From assembly GCF_002099425.1 (NCBI RefSeq), contig NW_018344186.1, positions 434,001-498,000 on the forward strand: a stretch of DNA of 64,000 bases, given 5' to 3'. The notes under the pieces are model-generated. The model was not told where the DNA came from and did no database searches. It worked only from the letters and a program-made list of their open reading frames with translations. The DNA is from Phascolarctos cinereus. Lineage: Eukaryota > Chordata > Mammalia > Diprotodontia > Phascolarctidae. The translations under genes and the position numbers were made by a program. Numbering within the stretch: position 1 is the first letter of the stretch; every line of letters begins with the position of its first letter. Of the stretch, positions 55,590 to 64,000 are shown in pieces.

Positions 55590-56638
55590 TTGGCTAGGGT
55601 AAACGCCCGGAGAGGAGGTTCCTTGGAGAGGGTGGAGGAAGAGTATGGGGCCGCTGGGAGTGGGCAGGTGGATCATCCCATCCCCTCGGCCCTAACCTGG
55701 TGGGAAGGCAACGAAGGACCACAACCAGGAGTGTGGAGAGAAACCTTGCAGCTCTGGCAGCCGCCGCTGTCCCCAAATCTGGGGCTGCACGCGTGACCGC
55801 GGCGGCGGCGTGTGTGTATGTGGGGGGGGCTCCCTCATGTCGATTATTTTTGGCTCTAGCTGCCTAGGCTGCTCCCTACCTCTTTCTTTTCTCTTTCTGT
55901 CGCGCTCTCCTCTTTCTTTTAATCGCCTCTGCACCCTCTCCCGCCTCCCTACACTAGAGCTGCCGGAGCAGCTGTTCGAGCACAGTGGGGCGCGCGTAGC
56001 CCCCCCACCCCCATTCCCTCCTTTACTCCTCCCCCCCCCAAACCCCGGGCGCAGGGTTTGAAGGTCACCTCCTTTCTGTCCCTGTCGAAGCCTACGCCGC
56101 CACCTCCAGCTCGGGCCGGTGGAGTCGCCGCTAGAGCCGCTGCCGCTCTGAAGCGGTCCGAGCAGCAGCAGTAGCTGCTGCTGCAAAGCTGGGTCTGACT
56201 CGGGAAGGGGAAGCCCGAGCCCCAAGAAGGGAACAGGAGGGGCTGGGGGAATCCCTCAACCTCGGAACCCCTAGGGCTAAGCTCATAGCTGGGATAGGGG
56301 AGGCGCTCTGCCGGTCCCCATAAGCAGCGTAAGAGGTAGCAGCACCAAGGGAAGGACTGGGAACGAGAGAAGGAGAGATAGAAAGCACTCTGCCCCACAT
56401 CTGGAAGAGACAGAGGTGCACCCCACATCCGGTGGAAGAAACCTCCCTCTCCTGAACCGGGCAGGGCAGAGTAGAAGAAAAAGAGGCGAAGGAGGAGATT
56501 GTGCGCCCCGGGATACAGAGAGGCTTGGGCACCTGGGATCTCGGACTGGGATCAGGACCGCGACCCCAAGCCCAGGGGCTGTGCGCTCCGCAGCTCCCCA
56601 GCCAGAACTGAGCGACAAGTCAGCGAGCTGCGCTTAGT

Positions 56639-56644
56639 CCAATC
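56639..56644 (+). promoter_or_regulatory. CCAAT box candidate
   Basis: CCAATC, 155 bp before the exon-1 donor. If it sits the usual 60-100 bp upstream of initiation, transcription would start near 56700-56745. No TATA box is visible, as is common for CpG-island promoters. Confidence 0.4.
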
Positions 56645-56719
56645 GGCCTTTTGGAGAGTGGGTAGAGAAGGGGGTAGGAGCGGGGCCCCGGTTGCCTCAC
56701 CAGGACCGGGGCCGGGAAC

Positions 56720-56800
56720 CTCCAGGGCTGACCTGCCCTCGAAGTTGCAGCCGGCGTGAGAGGAAAAGCACGTGCCCCCCTGTGCTGGCTACGGCTGATG
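56720..56800 (+). other. Candidate first exon of an unidentified gene
   Basis: The 5' limit is a guess from the CCAAT box; transcription may start upstream within the island. The exon ends exactly with ATG (56798-56800) before GTGAGT. In this frame the last upstream stop is TGA at 56729-56731 and no other ATG follows it, so this ATG would be the initiator, with its second codon in the next exon. An alternative donor at 56913 would instead read on to TAA after about 25 codons. That longer form would leave only a short upstream frame. Confidence 0.5.
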
Positions 56801-59800
56801 GTGAGTCTGGCCCAGGGGATGAGGGAGAGGGTGGCGGCCCCGGGGAGGTGGTCTTGGGGGCCCAAAGATGTGTAAGGGGGAGGCAAGAAAAGCAGCAGGA
56901 GCCAACGCCCCAGGTGAGTCCAGACTGAGTCGTTGCCCCACCCTGTGCTCCCTTGCTACCGGGGTCCCACTTGGGTAAGGAGGGCAGCTGGACTGGAGAG
57001 CACCACCTAAACGCGCAGCCTGGGAAGGGAAAACTGGCCTTTCCACGCCTCAAGTCCCTGGCAGCTTCTCTCCATGGGAGCCGGTTGGTTACGGCGGGCG
57101 TGGACGGGCACGCGCGCGCTCACCAGGGTTTGGAGGAGCTGCCGCCGCCCGCTTGGACTCTGAACTTTTTCCCTGTCTTTGGCGCGAGCTCACGGGCGGT
57201 CCCGCCAGCACCCCAGGGGGCTCTCATTTCACCTCCGACTTATAGAGGAGGCGCGCCCTTGGAACTATGGGCAGCGCTTAGGGAGCTCGGGGAGACCTCA
57301 GCTGACTCAGACAAGGTAATTTGGGTAACTCCAACCGAGAAATCAAATCCGAGTCTGGGAAAGCCAGGTGCCTGGGGACGGGGCGGTTCGGGCAGCTGCG
57401 CACTTTGCTCTAGTGGCCACGACCTACCTCTGTACCCCTAGCTTATTTCCCCTGAGCTCAGTTAGAGGGCTCTGGGGCACCCTGAGGGTCCTCACTTTCT
57501 TCTGGAAAGGGCAGGAGGGGTAGGTGATTCAGTCAGTCAACTCGTCTTGGAGGGAAAATCCTAGGGTGTCCAAAGGAAAAAGGTCTATACAGCTCTGGCA
57601 ATCCCTGCTGCTTAATGACGAAGATAACAATACTAATAGTCGTTGAAACTGTGTATAGGAAGCCAGTGAGAGGGAAGGAAGTGTTGTTAACTTTAGAATA
57701 AATGCTGAAGAGGCAAGGAGGAGGAGAGGCCAGTTTAGACCTCCTGATAGGGATTGACAGGTCCTTGGACCCGGAAAAGAAGTTGAAAATTGCTGCCTAT
57801 GTTTTTTTTTCTTTTAATTTATTGTCCTGGGTAGGGGGCTGGGGAGTGAGAAGGAAGAGGAGGTCTGGGTTCAGATAGAGTAGCGCCGCCAGCCAGAATT
57901 ACAGTGCATCCATAGGGCTCTTGAAGGTTGGGGGACTGAATAGATAGATCCCCGTAGCCTCTGGAGAGACAATCTTCACTTAGCTTTGAGGCAGACGCCG
58001 TCTGGTTCAGTGCTAAGTGCTGGGAGTCTCCTTGGGGTGCTTATTCTCAAGGTGGTCTCCAAAATTGGGAGTGGACGGGAGCTGTGTTGCATATACAGTA
58101 TGGGAAAGAAATCTGAGGACAGCATAGTTGGTTCGTAGTGAATCTACTCAGATGCACATTCTTTTCTCCACAAACTCCCCATAGACCTCCCGGCTGCACT
58201 TCTCAGTACCTCTTCATGGGGTGTTACACCCTAATAATGGTGCAGCAGCGTTAGGGCCCTAAGGCGCTAAGGTCCAGTGTGGACACTGGATGAGCTCCAG
58301 AACCAGGTTCCCTGGGTCTGCCTACTTTGGCATCCTTAGCTGTGATGGTTCCAAAGGGTTCCACAGGTTTCCCAAATGTAAGGTGCAAGTCAAGATTATC
58401 CATGCCAACTTCCAATGGCCAGGCTGTCTTGGTGGTGTCTGCTTGCCTTCAAATGAACCCCACCCTCTTAACAATACTTATTACATTTAATTGAAAAGAA
58501 TGACCAAGTAGTCTTATTTGATTGTATTGCTTTCTGGAGTGGGGACATTTGTGATAACTTGCTTTTCCTGAAAAGAGCACATGCAATTTTGAAAGGGGTA
58601 ATGAAAGACTTAAGCTCAGTATACATATCTCCATTTTTTCTTGCTTCCATTGCCTGTTTTGTCTTTGACACAAAAGAAACCAAGAAAACAAGACAATCAA
58701 ATGGTATTCTTTTATTCCCCTCCCCCAATCTCTTGGGGTTTCATGGCAGATTTGTTGCCGTAGCCTTGTCCTTAAGAGGAGTTGACTCTAGAGACTTCTG
58801 AGTGTTAAGGGCAAAACAGAGCACTCATACCTTTGGGCAGCTTAAATACTGAAGTTTTGTTTTTCTCCTTTTTTAAGCTGAACAGTTTTCTGCTGGTTAA
58901 CAGCATTCCTGCTCCATTCAGTGAATCTTTGTTGGTTTGGGTTTAGTTGTATTACTATTAATAACAATACTACTATTAGTAACAGTAACTCACATTTTAT
59001 AGCACATTAAGGTTTACAAAGTACTTCAAGGGGTTTTCAGCTATAGTAGCTTATGTTGCATTTGGAAAGAAAAGAAAAAAAACTAATGTGATAAGGTAAT
59101 AAGATTTATTAAGCGGGAAGGGGTGGTTATTGGAGAGCCAAATTTCCTTCTAAGCCAAAACTGTCATACCTGAAAATGAATTAAATAAATATTAATTACC
59201 TGCTATGTACAAATCACTGCTTTGAATCAGGCCAATAGCCTGCTATCCCTTCTCTATATGGTCAATATGGCTAGGAAACAGGTACTTCAAAAGCTCCTCC
59301 AGAGAAATGGTTGCCATGATGTCAGGCTCCATGGGATTTGGCCCCTCATCTACCTCCCAAAGTCTTACTTAAAATGCTGTAAAACGTGGAATAGATATAA
59401 TTTGTTTCCAGGATCTTTTCTTTAATGTGGTTAGAAGCTCTGACTACTCTTGATTTCTTTACCCAAGGGTATTATAGTAGGAACAGTCTTATATCTCTCC
59501 CCACCACACCCTATTTATTAAAAAAACAAAAAACAACCAAAAATGCTACTTTTAACTGTAGCCCATGGTCCTCTAGTTTCCTCCAGGAAACAGAGCCAAA
59601 GGATAGGGCTGAACAGATTTCTACTCATGATACTGACATACTGTGCCCTATTTTTCTCTCCATGATAATTGATGCTATTTTTTTTCCTCTGGCTCTATGT
59701 CTGAGGTTTAGGCCTTTTGCTATCTTTATGTCTCAGAGTGCATTTTAAACAAGAATGTAGTTCAGCCTACTCCAGCAATAGCATGCTTTATAGCATGTAC

Positions 59801-61196
59801 TTTATCAATCGTGCTTTTCAGATATATCTTTCTTTCAGAAAATTTTTCTGCCCTGTATAAATATGTCTGACATTTCACCTTTCTGAAAATTAGAACATTT
59901 TATTTGCATCTTTTAAGCTGATGTGTTGAGTAATGAACACATTCCAAGAGGGAAATTGTATTTGACACAGAAAATACTTTGGGGACACAGGGATTTCACA
60001 GTGGTGTGTAACAAGACTATTGAAATCTGAGTACAAATGGTCTGAAGGACACTGGAAGGCAAGGGCTGACTTTTTTATACAGCATGGGCTTTAGTAAGGA
60101 AACATCCTCCACAAATTAATACCTGCTGATTTTCCTAAAATCATCAAGTAATTTACTATATTTAAGGCTTTTTTTCTTCTTTTGAGAACACTGTAGCATA
60201 GTTCTATTCTAAGGAAGACCTATGAAATCAAAATCAATTTTTAATGGAGCTGTAGTGATTCCCCCCCCTCAATATGTAAAATAACTCATCCCCTGAACTG
60301 CCTCAGGGCTCAAGTGCAAAAATGGAATGATTAATTAAAGAATAAAATAGTGGCAGCAGCAAAATGGCATTAAATACTTTTGGACTAGTCCTTCATTAAG
60401 TATCATTGGAATGGAATTTTAGTTTTTGGAACTGTCTTCATAAGAAATATCCTCTAGGGTTGTTGGTTTGAGGTCACTGTCTGAACTACCCCCCATAGTA
60501 AGGCAGAGAACTTGTATCAAAATGAAGAAATTTTATTCTTGTTCCCAAAGCATAAAATAATTGTTTTTCTAAAACTAAATTTTTTTTCAATTTATAGGCA
60601 CTTATTTTCTCTCCCTCCTATCTTCCCCCATCACTGAAAAATTATAGTGCAGTTTTATTGTAAAGAAAAGCTATAAAATCAAAATCAATTTTAATGGATA
60701 TATAGCAATTTCTCCCCACCCTATATGCAAAAGAGCTCCTTTCCTAAACAGCCCCAAGGCTTGATTACAAAAATGGAATGATTAATTGAGGAGTAAAATA
60801 GGAGTAGCATCTAAACCATCATCAAATACCTTTGGACTAGTCCAAACAAAATTCTTTTGACAAATATACATAATCAAGTAAAACAAATTTCCATATTGGT
60901 CATATCCAAAAATCTGCCTCGTGTGGCATATCTTGGTTGTTTTTGTGAACTCCTATATAGGTCTTTGCAGGAGGGATATGTGGGTTTAGAAGGTTGGTTA
61001 ATTCTGAAGAGTAAAGGACCTGGTATGCTTTGTTGCCCAGGCAGCTTTTTTCTCAAAGTTCATATATTACAGAAATGTCTCTTTAATCTGCGCAATAACA
61101 AACTTTGGGTTGCAGATGGCCCATGATCCATAGAGGCAAATCTTGCAACATCTTGGAAACTAAACTGACTTTTCATCTTTTGGGTGTCTATTGTAG
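56801..61196 (+). other. Candidate first intron
   Basis: It runs from GTGAGT to TCTATTGTAG. It is notably poor in repeats compared with 1-55 kb: only an antisense MIR 3' end at about 58945-59045 and the local duplication at 60185-60842 were seen. Open frames such as 56953-57441, 59425-59748 and 60857-61126 have no recognisable domain. Confidence 0.45.
60185..60842 (+). repeat. Diverged direct duplication, two copies of about 205 bp
   Basis: Copy A is about 60185-60391 and copy B about 60632-60842, same orientation, 240 bp apart. They are colinear over CTATGAAATCAAAATCAATT / CTATAAAATCAAAATCAATT, AATGGAATGATTAATTAAAG / AATGGAATGATTAATTGAGG, AATACTTTTGGACTAGTCC / AATACCTTTGGACTAGTCC. Both hold TGATTAATT. 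Confidence 0.85.
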
Positions 61197-61283
61197 AGTC
61201 TTACATTCAAGAATATAGAACAGGATGAAAACAGACCTGGTAGCTATACAACAACAGTCATCCTGCATTGGTGGAAGAAGCTG
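61197..61283 (+). CDS. Candidate coding exon of an unidentified gene
   Basis: 87 bp between a good acceptor (CATCTTTTGGGTGTCTATTGTAG) shortened here to its core TCTATTGTAG, and donor CTG|GTATGT. In phase 0 it is open for 29 codons and, joined to the exon-1 ATG, would begin MSLTFKNIEQDENRPG and end near HWWKKL. The other two frames have stops before base 30, apart from a second possible start at 61225 (MKTDLVAIQQQ, A at -3), which would make the first exon pure 5'UTR. I do not recognise either peptide. It could also be a non-coding exon or a chance pair of splice signals. Confidence 0.4.
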
Positions 61284-61937
61284 GTATGTCTGTACACAGT
61301 ACTACATAATATGTTTCCTTCTAGTCATGTGTTCAAAGAAAGGGTTCCTTTCTTCTGGCTTAGATGATACCTCTGAAAACCTTGGAAGTCAGCTGCCTCA
61401 TTAGTTTCTGTTTTTGCGTGTCAGTTTCTTGTTAAAAGGCGACCATGTGTTCTTCATGCATAGTTATGTAGAAGTTGAGCTGTGCTTTGTGGTAAGAACA
61501 TTAGTACAGACATGAGCAGGTGGATAGCTTAATGAGGGCTATGAGCTTCACAGTAACAAGAGTCCACTGTTACTCATCCAGGGATTGAGGTAAGGGTAGA
61601 TTTTGATAGAAATGTTTTGCCATCTGATGATTCAGCTTTCTTTCTACCCCTTCCCTTGATGGCCAATCTCTTTTTATTCCAAGTCCAGGGGCTGTACTCT
61701 TGGTTTAGTCAGTTAGTGAGAACTGTGGGAGAGGGAAAGAGGGTCCCCCATTGTGATAACCATGGGAAGCTATTCCAGAAACAATGTTAGAAATGGTACT
61801 GGCTCAGTTACAACTATACAAGTTAGGTAGGGATGGGTTATAGTTGCGCCATCTTGTGAATTGTCTTTCAATCTTGTCTACTGAGGCAGTAATACCTAAC
61901 TCAGATTTCTGTATGTCTCATCCCTAATTGCCCATAG

Positions 61938-62330
61938 GATCAAAGATTCAGTGTTGGAAGGGACTTTTAGAGTCATCATAGTTTACCCTTACAAATAAGG
62001 AAATTGGTATTCAGAGAAGCTCAATAACTTTCCTAAGGTCACATGAAACAATCAGCATCAGTGCGGGGATGGCAGCTAAGTGGCTCAGTTGATAGAGTGC
62101 CGGGCCTGGAGTCAGAGAGACCTGAGCTCAAACCCAGCCTCAGACATTTACTAGCTATGTGACCCTGGGCAAGTCACTTAATTTCTCTTTGGCTTAGTCC
62201 ACTGGAGAAGGAAATGGTAAACCACTCTAGTGTCTTTGTCAAGAAAATTCCGTATGGAGTCATAAAGAATGGCACATGATCAGACGATAACCTCTGACTC
62301 TAAATTCCACCATACCATACTACCTCTTCT
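61938..62330 (-). repeat. MIR, antisense, split by MAR1
   Basis: The left part is GGATCAAAGATTCAGTGTTG, ACAAATAAGGAAATTGG, TTTCCTAAGGTCACATG. After MAR1 the MIR end resumes as CTCTGACTCTAAATTCCACC, ATACCATACTACCTC. Confidence 0.75.
62067..62292 (+). repeat. MAR1 SINE, sense, in MIR
   Basis: GGCAGCTAAGTGGCTCAGTT, GAGTGCCGGGCCTGGAGTC, GCAAGTCACTTAATTTC, then the tail GAGAAGGAAATGGTAAACCA, AAGAAAATTCCGTATGGAGT and CATAAAGAATGGCACATGAT. Confidence 0.85.
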
Positions 62331-62706
62331 ATGAACTGCATTCCTTATGGCTTGTGCATTAATCATCGTTCTTGAACCATAGACTTTTGAGATACAGAGT
62401 CTTCAATCAGCTTTGGTCCTCATTCATAAGTATAACTGTGCATATGAGCCCATTTAGTGTGTATATGCCAGAGGTCCCTGATATCTATGGCTCTCATACA
62501 TAATAGGCTGAAGCTTGGGTTTTAGTGATGGCCATTTATAATACAGCTTATAGGCTGCTGTTTTCTCTGTCTCTGTCTTTCTCTTTTTAATCATCATAAT
62601 AAGAATCTATCTTATTCTTCATTTCCTCCCCCCCCAAGAATAATATTAGATCTTTGCAGACATGCGAGATTAACCAGTTTCGTATATGGTATCTTTTTTC
62701 AATCAG

Positions 62707-62747
62707 GTGGCATTTTTCCATTCTTCTGAAAGTCTAGAGAAGCAGAG
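62707..62747 (+). other. Candidate short exon
   Basis: 41 bp between ATCTTTTTTCAATCAG and GAG|GTAAGA. It is open in the phase that the 61197-61283 exon would pass on (VAFFHSSESLEKQ). At this length, open frame and splice signals together are weak evidence. Confidence 0.2.
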
Positions 62748-63369
62748 GTAAGAAGAAAAACTCAGCCTTTTGTTTTGATTATCCTGGAATCTCAAGTATG
62801 CTTAAATAGAGAGAATCTAAGATACCAGTGCATGGTGTCATGCTAGTAGGTAAGGAAATCATGATACCCTAGAAATCATGTGTGTGATTTCCTCATTTTA
62901 CTTTTTCATCAGCAGCCAGATGGTAACGTAGGTACGTGTTGGGATAGATTACACATAGCCCCGATAGAATTGTAGACGAGATTGAGGCAAGTGGCTCTGT
63001 ACAAGGACGGCTGCCTACAAAATTATCTTGACAACTTCCATATGCACAAAATCTAATTGACTGACAGAGAGAGACACTAATTTGTTATACTCATCATGAA
63101 AACTGACAGGGCAGTGTGAAGAGAGTGCTGATTCAGCATTAAGTAGCCCTGGACAAACCCCACTGGTGCCAGATTTCTGGTTAAATAAAGAGATTCAGTT
63201 CAGATTTCTTTTGGTCTTAGACTTCATACCATAATTCCTCTATACACAGTAGCCATTGTAACTGGTATTGGTTATGAATATGTGTTCTAAGGGGAATTAC
63301 AAAAAAAAGTATGCACCACATTTTTTCCCCGAAACTTTACCAATGCCTTTTGGTTTTACATCAAATTCA
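62748..63369. other. Unassigned, presumably intronic
   Basis: No repeat or exon recognised. Confidence 0.3.
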
Positions 63370-63445
63370 TTCTTTCAAAAAGCAATTTAAATAGCTAATA
63401 TGTGACAGACATCATACTAAGGGCTACGAACATGAAGACAAAAAA
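63370..63445 (-). repeat. L2 LINE 3' scrap, antisense
   Basis: AGCTAATATGTGACAGACAT, ACTAAGGGCTACGAACATG. Confidence 0.5.
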
Positions 63446-63469
63446 TGCCACTAGTAATTCTGTCTAAGA

Positions 63470-64000
63470 TCTTATGCTCATTTTTATATGTAGTTGCACC
63501 TTCCCCATACCCTCTCTCAGTATTTAATTCTCCTAACAAAGAAAAACAGGCAAAATCCACCAATGGAGTGACCAAGTCTGACACAGCCTACGACAATCTG
63601 TCCTTGTAGACTCTACTTCTCTGTCAAGATATGATTACTTCTTCTTTAGGAGCAAAATTTCTTGTTTTAGTTGCTTAAAGATTGGCTTTCCTTACTGTTC
63701 TTTCCATTTTCATTGTTGAAGTCATTGTGTATGTTGTTCTTCTGATGTTTATTTCACTGTGTATCAGTTTATACAAGCCTTTTGAATGTTTCTCTGAATT
63801 CCTTATATTCATCTTTTCTTATTGTATTATAATATTCCATTACATTCATATAGCATAGTTGGCTTAGTTGTTTTGTAGTTAATGTTTTGTAGCAGTTCTT
63901 TATTATTGCAAATAATTGATGCTGTGAATGTGTTGGTATAAATGGGATCTTTCAGAGACTCAGAGGCTTTCTGGTCTAATCCATAGCTGAATAAGAATCC
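63470..64000 (-). repeat. Old L1 3' end, antisense, runs off the window
   Basis: GTATGTTGTTCTTCTGATGT, CACTGTGTATCAGTTTATAC, ATAATATTCCATTACATTCA, GTAGCAGTTCTTTATTATTG, GTATAAATGGGATCTTTC: same older L1 group as at 2.6 kb and 27.1 kb. Confidence 0.7.

Larger units (their letters stand above)
55590..57430 (+). promoter_or_regulatory. CpG island with gene promoter and leader
   Basis: An abrupt change from AT-rich DNA to GC- and CpG-dense DNA. It contains a CGG-type run (55798-55809), repeated GGGAGG/GGCGG boxes (for example GGGGCGG at about 57380), and no interspersed repeat. The rightward direction is inferred from two strong donors, ATG|GTGAGT at 56800/56801 and CAG|GTGAGT at 56913/56914. 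Long frames on either strand here (up to 177 codons, minus strand 55692-56225) are the chance effect of GC-rich DNA. The gene is not identified. Confidence 0.85.

Noticed and set aside
55692-56618. Minus-strand frames of 111-177 codons in the CpG island
   Set aside because: Stops are rare in GC-rich DNA, the frames overlap each other in all phases, no domain is recognised, and the splice donors point to transcription on the other strand.
56953-57441. 162-codon plus-strand frame after the first donor
   Set aside because: It lies in the presumed intron side of the CpG island, is low in domain character and has no acceptor leading into it that I trust.

Overview
The window reads as mammalian, specifically metatherian (marsupial), nuclear DNA. 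About half is recognisable interspersed repeat. The diagnostic element is the CORE-SINE MAR1: a tRNA-like head opening with a variant of GGCAGCTAGGTGG, a MIR-type core, and a 3' tail shared with the BovB-like RTE LINE. It occurs several times, and an RTE 3' end with the matching tail lies at 34.7-35.8 kb. Very abundant L2, L3/CR1, MIR and old L1 copies fit the same origin. I cannot name the species. All family names are read from motifs by eye, not from a database search, so repeat borders are approximate.

Layout. 1-55 kb is a gene-poor, repeat-dense interval. 1-9 kb: L2 pieces, an L1 3' end carrying a full-length antisense 7SL RNA retrocopy, and a three-level nest (L2 containing L1 containing a SINE). 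9-23 kb: L1, L2 and L3/CR1 pieces, and several SINEs with readable target-site duplications. 23-35 kb: four long polypyrimidine/polypurine tracts, an L1-in-L1 nest, a second (3'-truncated) 7SL copy and an RTE LINE. 38.45-39.05 kb: an intronless, broken antisense copy of RAB7B. 43.1-48.9 kb: a long antisense L1. 49-55 kb: L2/MIR and a repeat-poor 1.7 kb block.

55.6-57.4 kb is a strong CpG island, the only convincing sign of an active host gene, transcribed rightward. It holds a CCAAT box and a first exon whose last three bases are ATG, directly followed by a GTGAGT donor. About 4.4 kb downstream an 87-bp candidate exon has good splice signals and stays open in the frame that ATG would set; a weaker 41-bp candidate exon follows. 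I do not recognise the product. The first intron holds a diverged direct duplication of about 200 bp.

No intact multi-exon gene, tRNA/rRNA gene, CRISPR array or intact transposon is visible. Most open frames in the window are shadows of simple repeats, old LINEs or GC-rich leader sequence.
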